From Candidatus Neomicrothrix sp. UBA6944 (GTDB taxonomy: Bacteria; Actinomycetota; Acidimicrobiia; Acidimicrobiales; Poriferisodalaceae), in assembly GCA_002448715.1 (NCBI GenBank), contig DJZU01000028.1:1-50879 (forward strand): 50,879 bases of DNA. Direction: 5' to 3'. Of this stretch, positions 25,264-31,870 are shown piece after piece (within the stretch, counting starts at the first letter, position 1; every line of letters starts with the position of its first letter). A program made the translations under genes and the position numbers. The notes under the pieces are model-generated. The model was given only the letters and a program-made list of their open reading frames with translations, was not told where the DNA came from and ran no database searches.

Positions 25264-26298
25264 CTAATCAGAGAGAGACGCCAGCACTTCACTGGCAGCG
25301 ATCTCTCGATCAAGAGGCGCCATCCGAGCGTCGCTAGGCACTGCAAGCAAAGCATATACAGCAGTCTCTAAAACAGATAGCAGTTCGCGGAGTTCTCTGG
25401 GTGGCGGAAAATACTCGTCCTCATCTGTGATCTTGAGTTCTTCAACACCCAGTCGTGGCGACAGTTTCTCAATTATGGCCTCAACAAGTTCTTCTGGGGC
25501 GGAAGCGCCGGCGGTTACCCCAACGGTCCCTTGAAGATCTGCTGGTAGCTCCTCGGCGGAATTGATGCGATAAACATGTGAGCATCCTGAGCTCTCAGCT
25601 AATTTCGCGAGCGCCATAGTATTCGACGAGTTCGCTGATCCAATAACTACTACCGCATCACACTTTTCGGCTATGGCAGAGAGGGCCGACTGCCGATTTG
25701 TTGTTGCGAAACATAGATCACTTCTGCCGGGCATCCAGACATCAGGGAAGCGCTCCCTAGTCGCTTCCAGGACCCCTTCCCAATCTCGATGACTAAGTGT
25801 GGTCTGAGCCAACATGGCGATCGGTGCTTCAAACTCAGGTAGTTCATCGACCTGAGTCGTATCTTCAACTAGGTGTATATGATCTGGCGCGACAGCTACG
25901 GTGCCTTCAGCTTCCTCATGTCCCTGATGACCCACATAAACGATCTTGTAACCCTTCGATGAACGAACGCGAACCTCATGGTGAACTTTGGTGACGAGGG
26001 GGCACACAGCGTCCACCACGTAACCTCCGCGATTTCTTGCTTCTGAGACCACTTCGGGTGCTGAACCGTGAGCTGAAAGCATCAGCGGTCTGCCTTCTGG
26101 CACTTCTGTCACATCGTCAACGAATACAACGCCGAGTCGTCGGAAACGATCCACCACCAGACGGTTGTGAACAATTTCGTGGTAGCAGTACACCGGCGGG
26201 TCGAAGGCCCTCACCATCCAGGCAAGAGCCTTGATCGCCATCTCGACCCCAGCACAAAAACCCCTAGGGGAAGCCAATAGCACCTGCTCAACGCTCAC
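25264..26298 (-). CDS. ispH: 4-hydroxy-3-methylbut-2-enyl diphosphate reductase
   Basis: Last step of the MEP isoprenoid pathway, making IPP and DMAPP with a [4Fe-4S] centre. The 344-aa protein has the three conserved cysteines in PRGFCAGVEMAI, DAVCPLVTKVH and SDLCFATTNRQ, with the histidine motifs EIVHNRLVV, SAHGSAPEV and GHQGHEEAEGT. The catalytic Glu region is AQTTLSHRDW. GTG 26298 has TAACCT seven bases upstream, so it is probably leaderless. It is oriented opposite to the surrounding genes and faces the DUF512 gene across a short divergent promoter region. Confidence 0.96.
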   Translation of the reverse strand: MSVEQVLLASPRGFCAGVEMAIKALAWMVRAFDPPVYCYHEIVHNRLVVDRFRRLGVVFVDDVTEVPEGRPLMLSAHGSAPEVVSEARNRGGYVVDAVCPLVTKVHHEVRVRSSKGYKIVYVGHQGHEEAEGTVAVAPDHIHLVEDTTQVDELPEFEAPIAMLAQTTLSHRDWEGVLEATRERFPDVWMPGRSDLCFATTNRQSALSAIAEKCDAVVVIGSANSSNTMALAKLAESSGCSHVYRINSAEELPADLQGTVGVTAGASAPEELVEAIIEKLSPRLGVEELKITDEDEYFPPPRELRELLSVLETAVYALLAVPSDARMAPLDREIAASEVLASLSD

Positions 26299-26305
26299 GA
26301 AACCG

Positions 26306-26311
26306 AGGTTA
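26306..26311 (-). promoter_or_regulatory. -10 box, leaderless ispH promoter
   Basis: Minus-strand TAACCT, 7 bases, then GTG 26298. Same spacing as at other transcription-unit starts in the window. Confidence 0.55.
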
Positions 26312-26353
26312 CCGGCTTGAGGTTGGTTGCCGGGTGTCGGACCATCACACCCG

Positions 26354-26359
26354 TATCCT
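26354..26359 (+). promoter_or_regulatory. -10 box, leaderless DUF512 promoter
   Basis: TATCCT, 7 bases, then GTG 26367. It moves the DUF512 start 33 bases inward from the longest ORF start at 26334. Confidence 0.55.
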
Positions 26360-26366
26360 AAAGATT

Positions 26367-27815
26367 GTGTCCTTTCCCTTAATCTCTGAGGTGGTCCCCG
26401 GTAGCGCGGCGGATACCGCTGGTCTTTTACCAGGTGATGAGATTGTCGCTATCGACGGAGAGGTACCCACTGATGTAATTCGCTGGCAATTGCTCGTCGA
26501 CGAGGCGGACCCGATTCTTAGCCTGCAGCGAGGCGGCTTAGAACTAGAAATCGAAGTTCAGAAAGGAGCCGGTGAGCCGCTAGGTGCACAGGTAGAGGCT
26601 TCAATATTCGATCGCGTTAGGACGTGCGACAACCACTGCGAATTTTGTTTCATTTACCAACTTCCTAAAGGCATGCGACGAAGTCTCTACCTGAAGGACG
26701 ATGACTACCGTCTTTCCTTTCTGTATGGCAATTTCACTACCCTTACTCGCTTCACGGAAGCTGATTTAGAGCGCGTTGTTTCGGAACGTCTCTCTCCGCT
26801 CTACGTGTCCATTCATTCGACCAATCCAGACCTCAGGAGTCGAATGTTGAAGAATCCTCGAGGTGGGTACAGCCTGCGATGGCTAAGAGCGCTACTCGAC
26901 TTCGGCATAGAAATCCACGGTCAGATCGTTGTGTGTCCAGGGATCAACGACGGAAAAGAACTAGATGACACGCTCCTGGGAGTACTAGACCAATTTCCCG
27001 AACTCCAATCTGTGGCAGTTGTACCGCTCGGAGTCAGCGACTACAACACAGAAGCGGCAATGCGACCCCATACCGAACAAGAAGCGCGCAGCGTTCTCGA
27101 GATTGTCGACCTTTGGCAGGAGCGTTACATGAAAACAGTGGGTCACAGACTCGTCTACGCGGCCGACGAGTACTACCTGTTAGCTGGCGAGCCATTTCCT
27201 AAAGCTGAAACCTACGGAGACTTTGCTATGCATGAAGATGGCATAGGGATGGCAAGGGCCTTTGGACTGGAGTTCACCAGTGAGACCGACTCGACGATAG
27301 GAACTCGTTCAGGTTTCTTTCAGTGGGTTGACGGGGCCCCACCTGAGGGTTATCGGGCGATTCGCTCTTCCCAGGGCTCTAATCGCGCCGGGGAACTGCT
27401 GTCTGACTCGAATTGCGCATCGAGCGAAACAAATCTCCTAGGCATAAAGCCCAGAAGGGACGCACCGATAGCGATTCTTACCGGCGAATACGGAGCACAA
27501 GTTCTTACCCCGTTGATCGCAGAGTTAGACAGAAATGACGTTCGAATCATCGAAGTTAAGAATAAATTCTTCGGTGGCAACATAAAGGTCACTGGCCTCA
27601 TGGCCGGCGGAGATGTGCAAACCGCTCTGGATTCAGAACCTGAAGGTCACCGATACTTGCTTCCTGATGTTTGCCTCAACAACGGCAAGTTTCTGGATGG
27701 GGTTAGCGTAGAGGAGCTTCCAAAACTTGTGGAAATTGTTCCGACTAACGGAGCCGACTTGAGGCTGGCTCTAGAGGCTCGACGCACAAACGAATCGTCG
27801 GGGCCGGTTTTATGA
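26367..27815 (+). CDS. DUF512 family PDZ / radical-SAM-like Fe-S protein
   Basis: A 482-aa protein with an N-terminal PDZ-like domain (SEVVPGSAADTAGLLPGDEIVAI begins the protein). A cysteine motif follows (VRTCDNHCEFCFIYQLPKG, CX3CX2C spacing typical of radical SAM clusters), then SFLYGNFTTLTRF, and the DUF512 domain with YAADEYYLLAGE. Members often sit immediately upstream of der, as here, but their function is not established. The chosen start GTG 26367 matches the PDZ onset and has TATCCT seven bases upstream; GTG 26334 would add 11 residues. It overlaps der by four bases (ATGA). Confidence 0.85.
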   Translation: MSFPLISEVVPGSAADTAGLLPGDEIVAIDGEVPTDVIRWQLLVDEADPILSLQRGGLELEIEVQKGAGEPLGAQVEASIFDRVRTCDNHCEFCFIYQLPKGMRRSLYLKDDDYRLSFLYGNFTTLTRFTEADLERVVSERLSPLYVSIHSTNPDLRSRMLKNPRGGYSLRWLRALLDFGIEIHGQIVVCPGINDGKELDDTLLGVLDQFPELQSVAVVPLGVSDYNTEAAMRPHTEQEARSVLEIVDLWQERYMKTVGHRLVYAADEYYLLAGEPFPKAETYGDFAMHEDGIGMARAFGLEFTSETDSTIGTRSGFFQWVDGAPPEGYRAIRSSQGSNRAGELLSDSNCASSETNLLGIKPRRDAPIAILTGEYGAQVLTPLIAELDRNDVRIIEVKNKFFGGNIKVTGLMAGGDVQTALDSEPEGHRYLLPDVCLNNGKFLDGVSVEELPKLVEIVPTNGADLRLALEARRTNESSGPVL

Positions 27816-29140
27816 CGACCCAAGGAGTGTTGCCGGTCGTATCGATCGTTGGGCGACCCAACGTGGGAAAGTCGACATTGTTTAATCGCATCTTGGGTAG
27901 ACGGGAAGCGATTGTAGAAGAGCGGCCTGGTGTTACCCGAGATCGGAAAGCGCTCGAAGCGGAATGGCTCGGACGGCACTTCGAGTTGGTAGATACCGGT
28001 GGGTGGATGCCATCAGGAAATGAGCTTGACGACAAAGTTTCTGCCCAGAGCGAAAAAGCTATTCAGGACTCTGATCTGATCGTCCTAGTGGTCGACGGCA
28101 CCACGGGAATAACGGAAGAAGACGGTCGCGTCGCTGCGATCTTAAGGCGCTCTAAGGTGGCGGTCCTTCTCGCAGTCAACAAGATTGACAGTCCCCTTAG
28201 AGATGCAGATATCTGGGAATTCTTATCCCTTGGGCTAGGCGACCCCCTAGGTGTTTCGGCCTTGCACAGTCGCAACACCGGAGACCTCCTTGATCGAATT
28301 ATTGAGACGTTGCCAGGTGCAGATCACGATTCGCCGGAAGATTTCGAAGAGGAAGAAGCTTCGAGTACCGACGAAATTCCCGGAGTGGCGATCGTAGGTC
28401 GACCCAATGTTGGAAAATCGACGTTGTTTAATCGGCTCATTGGAGATGACCGTTCAGTAGTCCATGACATGCCTGGAACCACTCGCGACGCGATAGACAC
28501 AGTTGTGGAGACGGAACTTGGACCCTTGCGCTTTATCGATACGGCGGGAATGCGAAGAAAAGCTCGCGTCGATGACGACACCGAGTACTACTCGAATCTG
28601 AGGGCTCTGCGAGCTATCGACAAAGCAGACGTGGCGTTATTGGTAATTGATGCGACCGAAGGGGTCACCACTCAGGACCAACGTTTAGCGGAACGTGTCG
28701 ATGCTGCAGGGTGTCCCATAGTGGTACTCCTGAACAAATGGGAGACGGTTGATCAGGAAGAAAAAGACGAGCTGATGTACCAGATTGGCCGACGACTCCA
28801 CTTTCTAGGTGAATCACCGGTTCTTCGCATCAGCGCACTTACGGGTCGCGGGGTTCACCGGCTTGTTCCAGCGCTAGAAGCTGCCATCGACGCGTATGAA
28901 ACGCGGGTGCCGACTCGCAAAGTCAATGAGGTAATTCAGCTAGCCCAGTCCGCACAACCGGCGCCTCACGGAGGCCGTGTCCTATACGCGACGCAGGGAG
29001 CAGCGCACCCGCCAACCTTTACTCTCTTCACAAACAAAGAGTTACCTTCAAGCTATGTGCGCTATCTCGAGCGTAAATTACGTGAAGAGTTCTCGTTGGG
29101 TGCGACACCAATAAAAATCAGGCTTCGCAGACGGGGATGA
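27812..29140 (+). CDS. der: Ribosome biogenesis GTPase Der (EngA)
   Basis: Essential tandem GTPase in 50S subunit assembly, 442 aa. The first G domain has GRPNVGKSTLFNRILG and the G4 motif NKID; the second begins near residue 190 with GRPNVGKSTLFNRLIG, DTAGMRRKARVD and the G4 motif LNKWE. An acidic linker (EDFEEEEASS) separates them. The C-terminal KH-like domain ends PIKIRLRRRG. The start overlaps the DUF512 gene. Counterpart of Rv1713, closing the conserved cluster. Confidence 0.97.
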   Translation: MTTQGVLPVVSIVGRPNVGKSTLFNRILGRREAIVEERPGVTRDRKALEAEWLGRHFELVDTGGWMPSGNELDDKVSAQSEKAIQDSDLIVLVVDGTTGITEEDGRVAAILRRSKVAVLLAVNKIDSPLRDADIWEFLSLGLGDPLGVSALHSRNTGDLLDRIIETLPGADHDSPEDFEEEEASSTDEIPGVAIVGRPNVGKSTLFNRLIGDDRSVVHDMPGTTRDAIDTVVETELGPLRFIDTAGMRRKARVDDDTEYYSNLRALRAIDKADVALLVIDATEGVTTQDQRLAERVDAAGCPIVVLLNKWETVDQEEKDELMYQIGRRLHFLGESPVLRISALTGRGVHRLVPALEAAIDAYETRVPTRKVNEVIQLAQSAQPAPHGGRVLYATQGAAHPPTFTLFTNKELPSSYVRYLERKLREEFSLGATPIKIRLRRRG

Positions 29141-29185
29141 AGTCTTTTCGCAACAGTTTGGCTGCAGGGTGGATTCAATGATCGA

Positions 29186-29404
29186 ATGTTGGCCATGACC
29201 TGGTGCGAGGCTTGCGACCGCGATTTCGACGTAGGTCTCCTAACTGAGGATGGCGATTGCCCAGCCTGCGGAAACTGGTTGACCGATCCTAAAGGAGCGG
29301 GTTCAGTTCCCTGGCATTTCTGGATCGTCTTGATCGGCGCGGTGATCTATTTGGGATGGAGAGCCTTGCAAGGAATTTACTGGGGACTCCAACAGATAGG
29401 TTGA
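29186..29404 (+). CDS. Small zinc-ribbon membrane protein
   Basis: A 72-aa protein (69 aa if ATG 29195 is used). The N-terminus has two CxxC knuckles (WCEACDR and CPACGNW) that look like a zinc ribbon. One membrane helix follows at about residues 45-65 (HFWIVLIGAVIYLGWRAL). It lies 45 bases after der in the same orientation and may be in its operon. Cysteine spacing and helix support a real gene; no function is known to me. Confidence 0.7.
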   Translation: MLAMTWCEACDRDFDVGLLTEDGDCPACGNWLTDPKGAGSVPWHFWIVLIGAVIYLGWRALQGIYWGLQQIG

Positions 29405-29456
29405 CGTCCCACGAGTTGCGGATCAGTGGCATAGCCCCTGTATCGTGACCTCGATA

Positions 29457-29531
29457 CGGGCTGTGGCGCAGTTTGGTTAGCGCACTGGTCTGGGGGACCA
29501 GGGGTCGGAGGTTCAAATCCTCTCAGCCCGA
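29457..29531 (+). tRNA. tRNA-Pro (anticodon GGG)
   Basis: Acceptor stem CGGGCTG (29457-29463) pairs with CAGCCCG (29524-29530), with A as discriminator. The D arm is GCGC...GCGC. The anticodon stem CTGGT/ACCAG holds loop CTGGGGG, giving anticodon GGG at 29492-29494. The T arm has the GTTCAAATC loop. The next bases are CAC, so CCA is not encoded and must be added after transcription. Confidence 0.95.
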
Positions 29532-29535
29532 CACC

Positions 29536-29574
29536 AATGTGATCCTTCTTCTCTTGGAGGGGGGGGTTCACATT
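29536..29574 (+). terminator. Hairpin terminator after tRNA-Pro
   Basis: AATGTGA (29536-29542) pairs with TCACATT (29568-29574). Inside it, a pyrimidine run (29544-29553) pairs with a purine run of eight Gs plus AG (29557-29566, some G-U pairs), leaving a three-base loop and one T-T mismatch. The stem is about 17 bp. It lacks a clear U tract, so it may be a processing or intrinsic terminator hairpin. It lies between the tRNA and the convergent LOG gene. Confidence 0.6.
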
Positions 29575-29614
29575 TCCGTGTACTTGACCAGAATTGGTAA
29601 TTGCCACAGAACAA

Positions 29615-30172
29615 TCAGGTCAGTCGAGACTTGAGATCTTTGAGAGTGTCCAACACCGATGCGGGGTCTGAAGTTCTCGAAACATAATTGCGCCAGTTGG
29701 GATTCAAAACGCTGCTCGATTCGGCTTCACCGAGAAACTCTTCGAACTTGTTCCAGAATGAGCCTTGATCCAACAACACTAACGGCAACTGATGAATGCC
29801 TAGTTGAGTCCAAAGTAAGAGCTCCACTACCTCGTCGAGCGTTCCGAGTCCGCCCGGTAAGGCGACAGCGGCGTCGCACAAGCGGAACATCTCCAACTTT
29901 CTTTCATGCATCGACGAAACCAACCTCAGGTCGATTTCTCCTCGATGTCGAACATCACGAGAAAAGGTGTCCTCAGGGTAGACCCCAATCACCTTCCCAC
30001 CCTTAGAGATTGCTGCATCGGCCAGAACTCCCATCAGGCCCGAGTCGCTACCACCGAACACAACCGCCACTCGCTGTTTCGCTAGATGTTCGCCGAGCGC
30101 ACGGGCAAGATTGGAAAATTCTTCTGCTTCTCCTAAAGACGATGCACAGAAAACAGCAACTGAAGTAACCAA
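29615..30172 (-). CDS. LOG-family (TIGR00730) nucleotide phosphoribohydrolase-like protein
   Basis: A Rossmann-fold protein of about 185 aa. It starts with VAVFCASSLGEAEEF and carries VVFGGSDSGLMGVLADAA, MHERKLEMFRLCDAAVALPGGLGTLDEVVELL (the PGGxGTxxE catalytic motif) and FWNKFEEFL. The family releases free bases from nucleoside monophosphates (cytokinin activation in plants); the bacterial role is uncertain. TTG 30172 was chosen because AAGGGA lies six bases upstream and the family begins there; TTG 30211 in frame would add 13 residues. The FAD oxidoreductase gene lies upstream on the same strand. Confidence 0.85.
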   Translation of the reverse strand: MVTSVAVFCASSLGEAEEFSNLARALGEHLAKQRVAVVFGGSDSGLMGVLADAAISKGGKVIGVYPEDTFSRDVRHRGEIDLRLVSSMHERKLEMFRLCDAAVALPGGLGTLDEVVELLLWTQLGIHQLPLVLLDQGSFWNKFEEFLGEAESSSVLNPNWRNYVSRTSDPASVLDTLKDLKSRLT

Positions 30173-30306
30173 TGAGGATCCCTTCGACACTGCAATCACC
30201 CGCTCAAACAACCCAACGCAGCAACCAGTGCGTTCTGACGGCCACTACTTTCCAGCTGCAAAACGCCCACTGGCAAATTCACTGATGTAAGTGTTCGCAC
30301 TGTCGG

Positions 30307-31518
30307 CTAGCCGTTCAGTTCTTGAGCTAAGTCGAGAGCCTGATTCCACTGACCATGGGCCATCAACAAGCGTCGGTACTGGACGAAAGGTCGCATACTG
30401 TTCAGCGCCATAACTCCCGCAAGTCGTTCCCCTTTTCTGTAGGCGACGACGAAAGCTCCTTCCTCTGCTGAGCCCATTAGAAAAGAAACCTCGTCGAAGT
30501 CGTTAGTGTCTCCCGCAATTTGAATGCGGTCTTCGTATTGATCCGACCAAACAAAAGGGACAGAGTCGTAAGCGGTGCTGTCAGCAGGTTGCAGCAAGTT
30601 CTTGGCGGCGAGCGCTGCGTGCTCAGTAGCCGTCGTCCAGTGCTCGGTTCTCAACGGCCTACCGCCCATCCACTGGTTAGGAACTCGAGCTACATCCCCT
30701 GCGGCATAAATTCCAGCGACCCCCACGTTGAGGTTCGTGTCGCACACAAGGCCATCATCGATCGTTAGGCCCGAGTCGTTGAGCCATTCGGTGTTAGGCG
30801 TAGCGCCGACACCGACCACTACTAAATCCGCTCCTATCCGGCTCCCGTCAGTCAGCTCAACTTCTTCCACAGTATGACTTCCGTAAATATTTCGAATCTG
30901 TACACCGACCCTTAAGTCGACTCCGTGGGACTGATGAAGCCGTCCGCAAGCGGAACCCACCTCATAACCCAAACCCCGCATCAGGGGAGCCGCACCAGCT
31001 TCAATTATCGATACCTTGCAACCCCGATGCAGAGCTGCTGCTGCAACTTCGGATCCAATGAAGCCCGCACCCACGATGATGACTGATGAACTTGACTGAA
31101 GAGCGGACCGAATGGCTAACGAATCTTCTACGGTCCGAAGGGTGTGAATGCCGCCAGTGTCGTTACTTTTTGAAAGTTTTCTTGCGCGAGCTCCGGTAGC
31201 AATTATGAGGCCATCGTAGAAAATCGTCTCGTCACCCACCGTGACCTCATGTGCCTCTGTGTCTAGTCGCGTTGCTGGTGATCCAAGAATGAGATTCAGA
31301 TTCAGTTCCGCTAGATCAGGAGCTGAAATCAGACTGAGTTCGCCGGGGTCTTGTTCAGTGCTGAGCATTGTTTTCGATAGGGGAGGACGGTCATAGGGGA
31401 GATGCTTTTCTTCACCCACAAGGGTCAAGTTGCCTTCGAAGTTCGCCCGGCGAAGATTTTGACAGGCGCGAAGACCTGCCAGTGATGCGCCGACTACCAC
31501 TATTTCGTTCACGCCCAT
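30307..31518 (-). CDS. FAD-dependent NAD(P)H:ferredoxin reductase-like oxidoreductase
   Basis: About 403 aa, of the rubredoxin/putidaredoxin/ferredoxin reductase group that passes electrons from NAD(P)H to small redox proteins. The FAD-binding GXGXXG-like motif is VVVGASLAGLRACQNLR at the N-terminus, then LPYDRPPLSK, the NAD-binding VIIVGAGFIGSEVAAAAL near residue 150, and the second FAD motif VAGIYAAGDVAR. A reductase C-terminal domain follows. The open frame runs 121 codons further upstream from a start at 31881, but that extension has no domain; ATG 31518 has GAGGTG immediately before it and TATCGT (31533-31538) close upstream. The redox partner is unknown. Confidence 0.88.
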   Translation of the reverse strand: MGVNEIVVVGASLAGLRACQNLRRANFEGNLTLVGEEKHLPYDRPPLSKTMLSTEQDPGELSLISAPDLAELNLNLILGSPATRLDTEAHEVTVGDETIFYDGLIIATGARARKLSKSNDTGGIHTLRTVEDSLAIRSALQSSSSVIIVGAGFIGSEVAAAALHRGCKVSIIEAGAAPLMRGLGYEVGSACGRLHQSHGVDLRVGVQIRNIYGSHTVEEVELTDGSRIGADLVVVGVGATPNTEWLNDSGLTIDDGLVCDTNLNVGVAGIYAAGDVARVPNQWMGGRPLRTEHWTTATEHAALAAKNLLQPADSTAYDSVPFVWSDQYEDRIQIAGDTNDFDEVSFLMGSAEEGAFVVAYRKGERLAGVMALNSMRPFVQYRRLLMAHGQWNQALDLAQELNG

Positions 31519-31870
31519 CACCTCGTGGAGAAACGATACCGGGCAGTCCAGTCTCACAGATGACAGTAAGCAAAGACTAGAAATTGACCACGCAGGGTGA
31601 CGAGCGCAGATGCTCTCGTAACAACGGAAACATAAATCAATCACCGTTTGTGCTTGCGCGCGGGCAAAGAGACCGGTACAGATGCTTGACAACGTTGTAA
31701 CTACACGGGTGTAATCACAAGTCCGGAACTTAATCGATTTGGGTCGATGATTTGATTCTGAGCCCTGACGCCCCCGAGCCCCACACAGGGTTGGGCAAGT
31801 TAGGGCAGGAGTCCTTTCGTTGACGGACAGCCAACTCGAACTAGCCGGAAGTGGCAGATGAGGAGCGGAA
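31519..31870 (+). other. Divergent intergenic region upstream of nrdAB
   Basis: A 352-base stretch without a credible gene, between the FAD oxidoreductase and nrdA. It holds a promoter-like pair (31686-31715), two short dyads inside it (ACAACGTTGT 31689-31698, and ACAC/GTGT 31703-31712), and a ~150-base transcribed leader with GC-rich self-complementary segments (GCCCT...AGGGC around 31762-31806). The ribosome-binding site GAGGAG lies about nine bases before GTG 31871. The minus-strand end has a short-leader promoter candidate (TATCGT 31533-31538) for the oxidoreductase. Confidence 0.6.
31686..31715 (+). promoter_or_regulatory. Sigma-70-like promoter for nrdAB
   Basis: TTGACA (31686-31691), an 18-base spacer, then TGTAAT (31710-31715): a perfect -35 and a 5/6 -10. 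It predicts transcription from about 31722 and a leader of ~150 bases. The palindrome ACAACGTTGT overlaps the -35 and ACACGGGTGT overlaps the -10 edge, so a repressor could act here. Confidence 0.6.

Noticed and set aside
29457..29531. tRNA-Pro as an integration site
   Set aside because: No integrase, no duplicated tRNA 3' end and no foreign-looking genes beside it.
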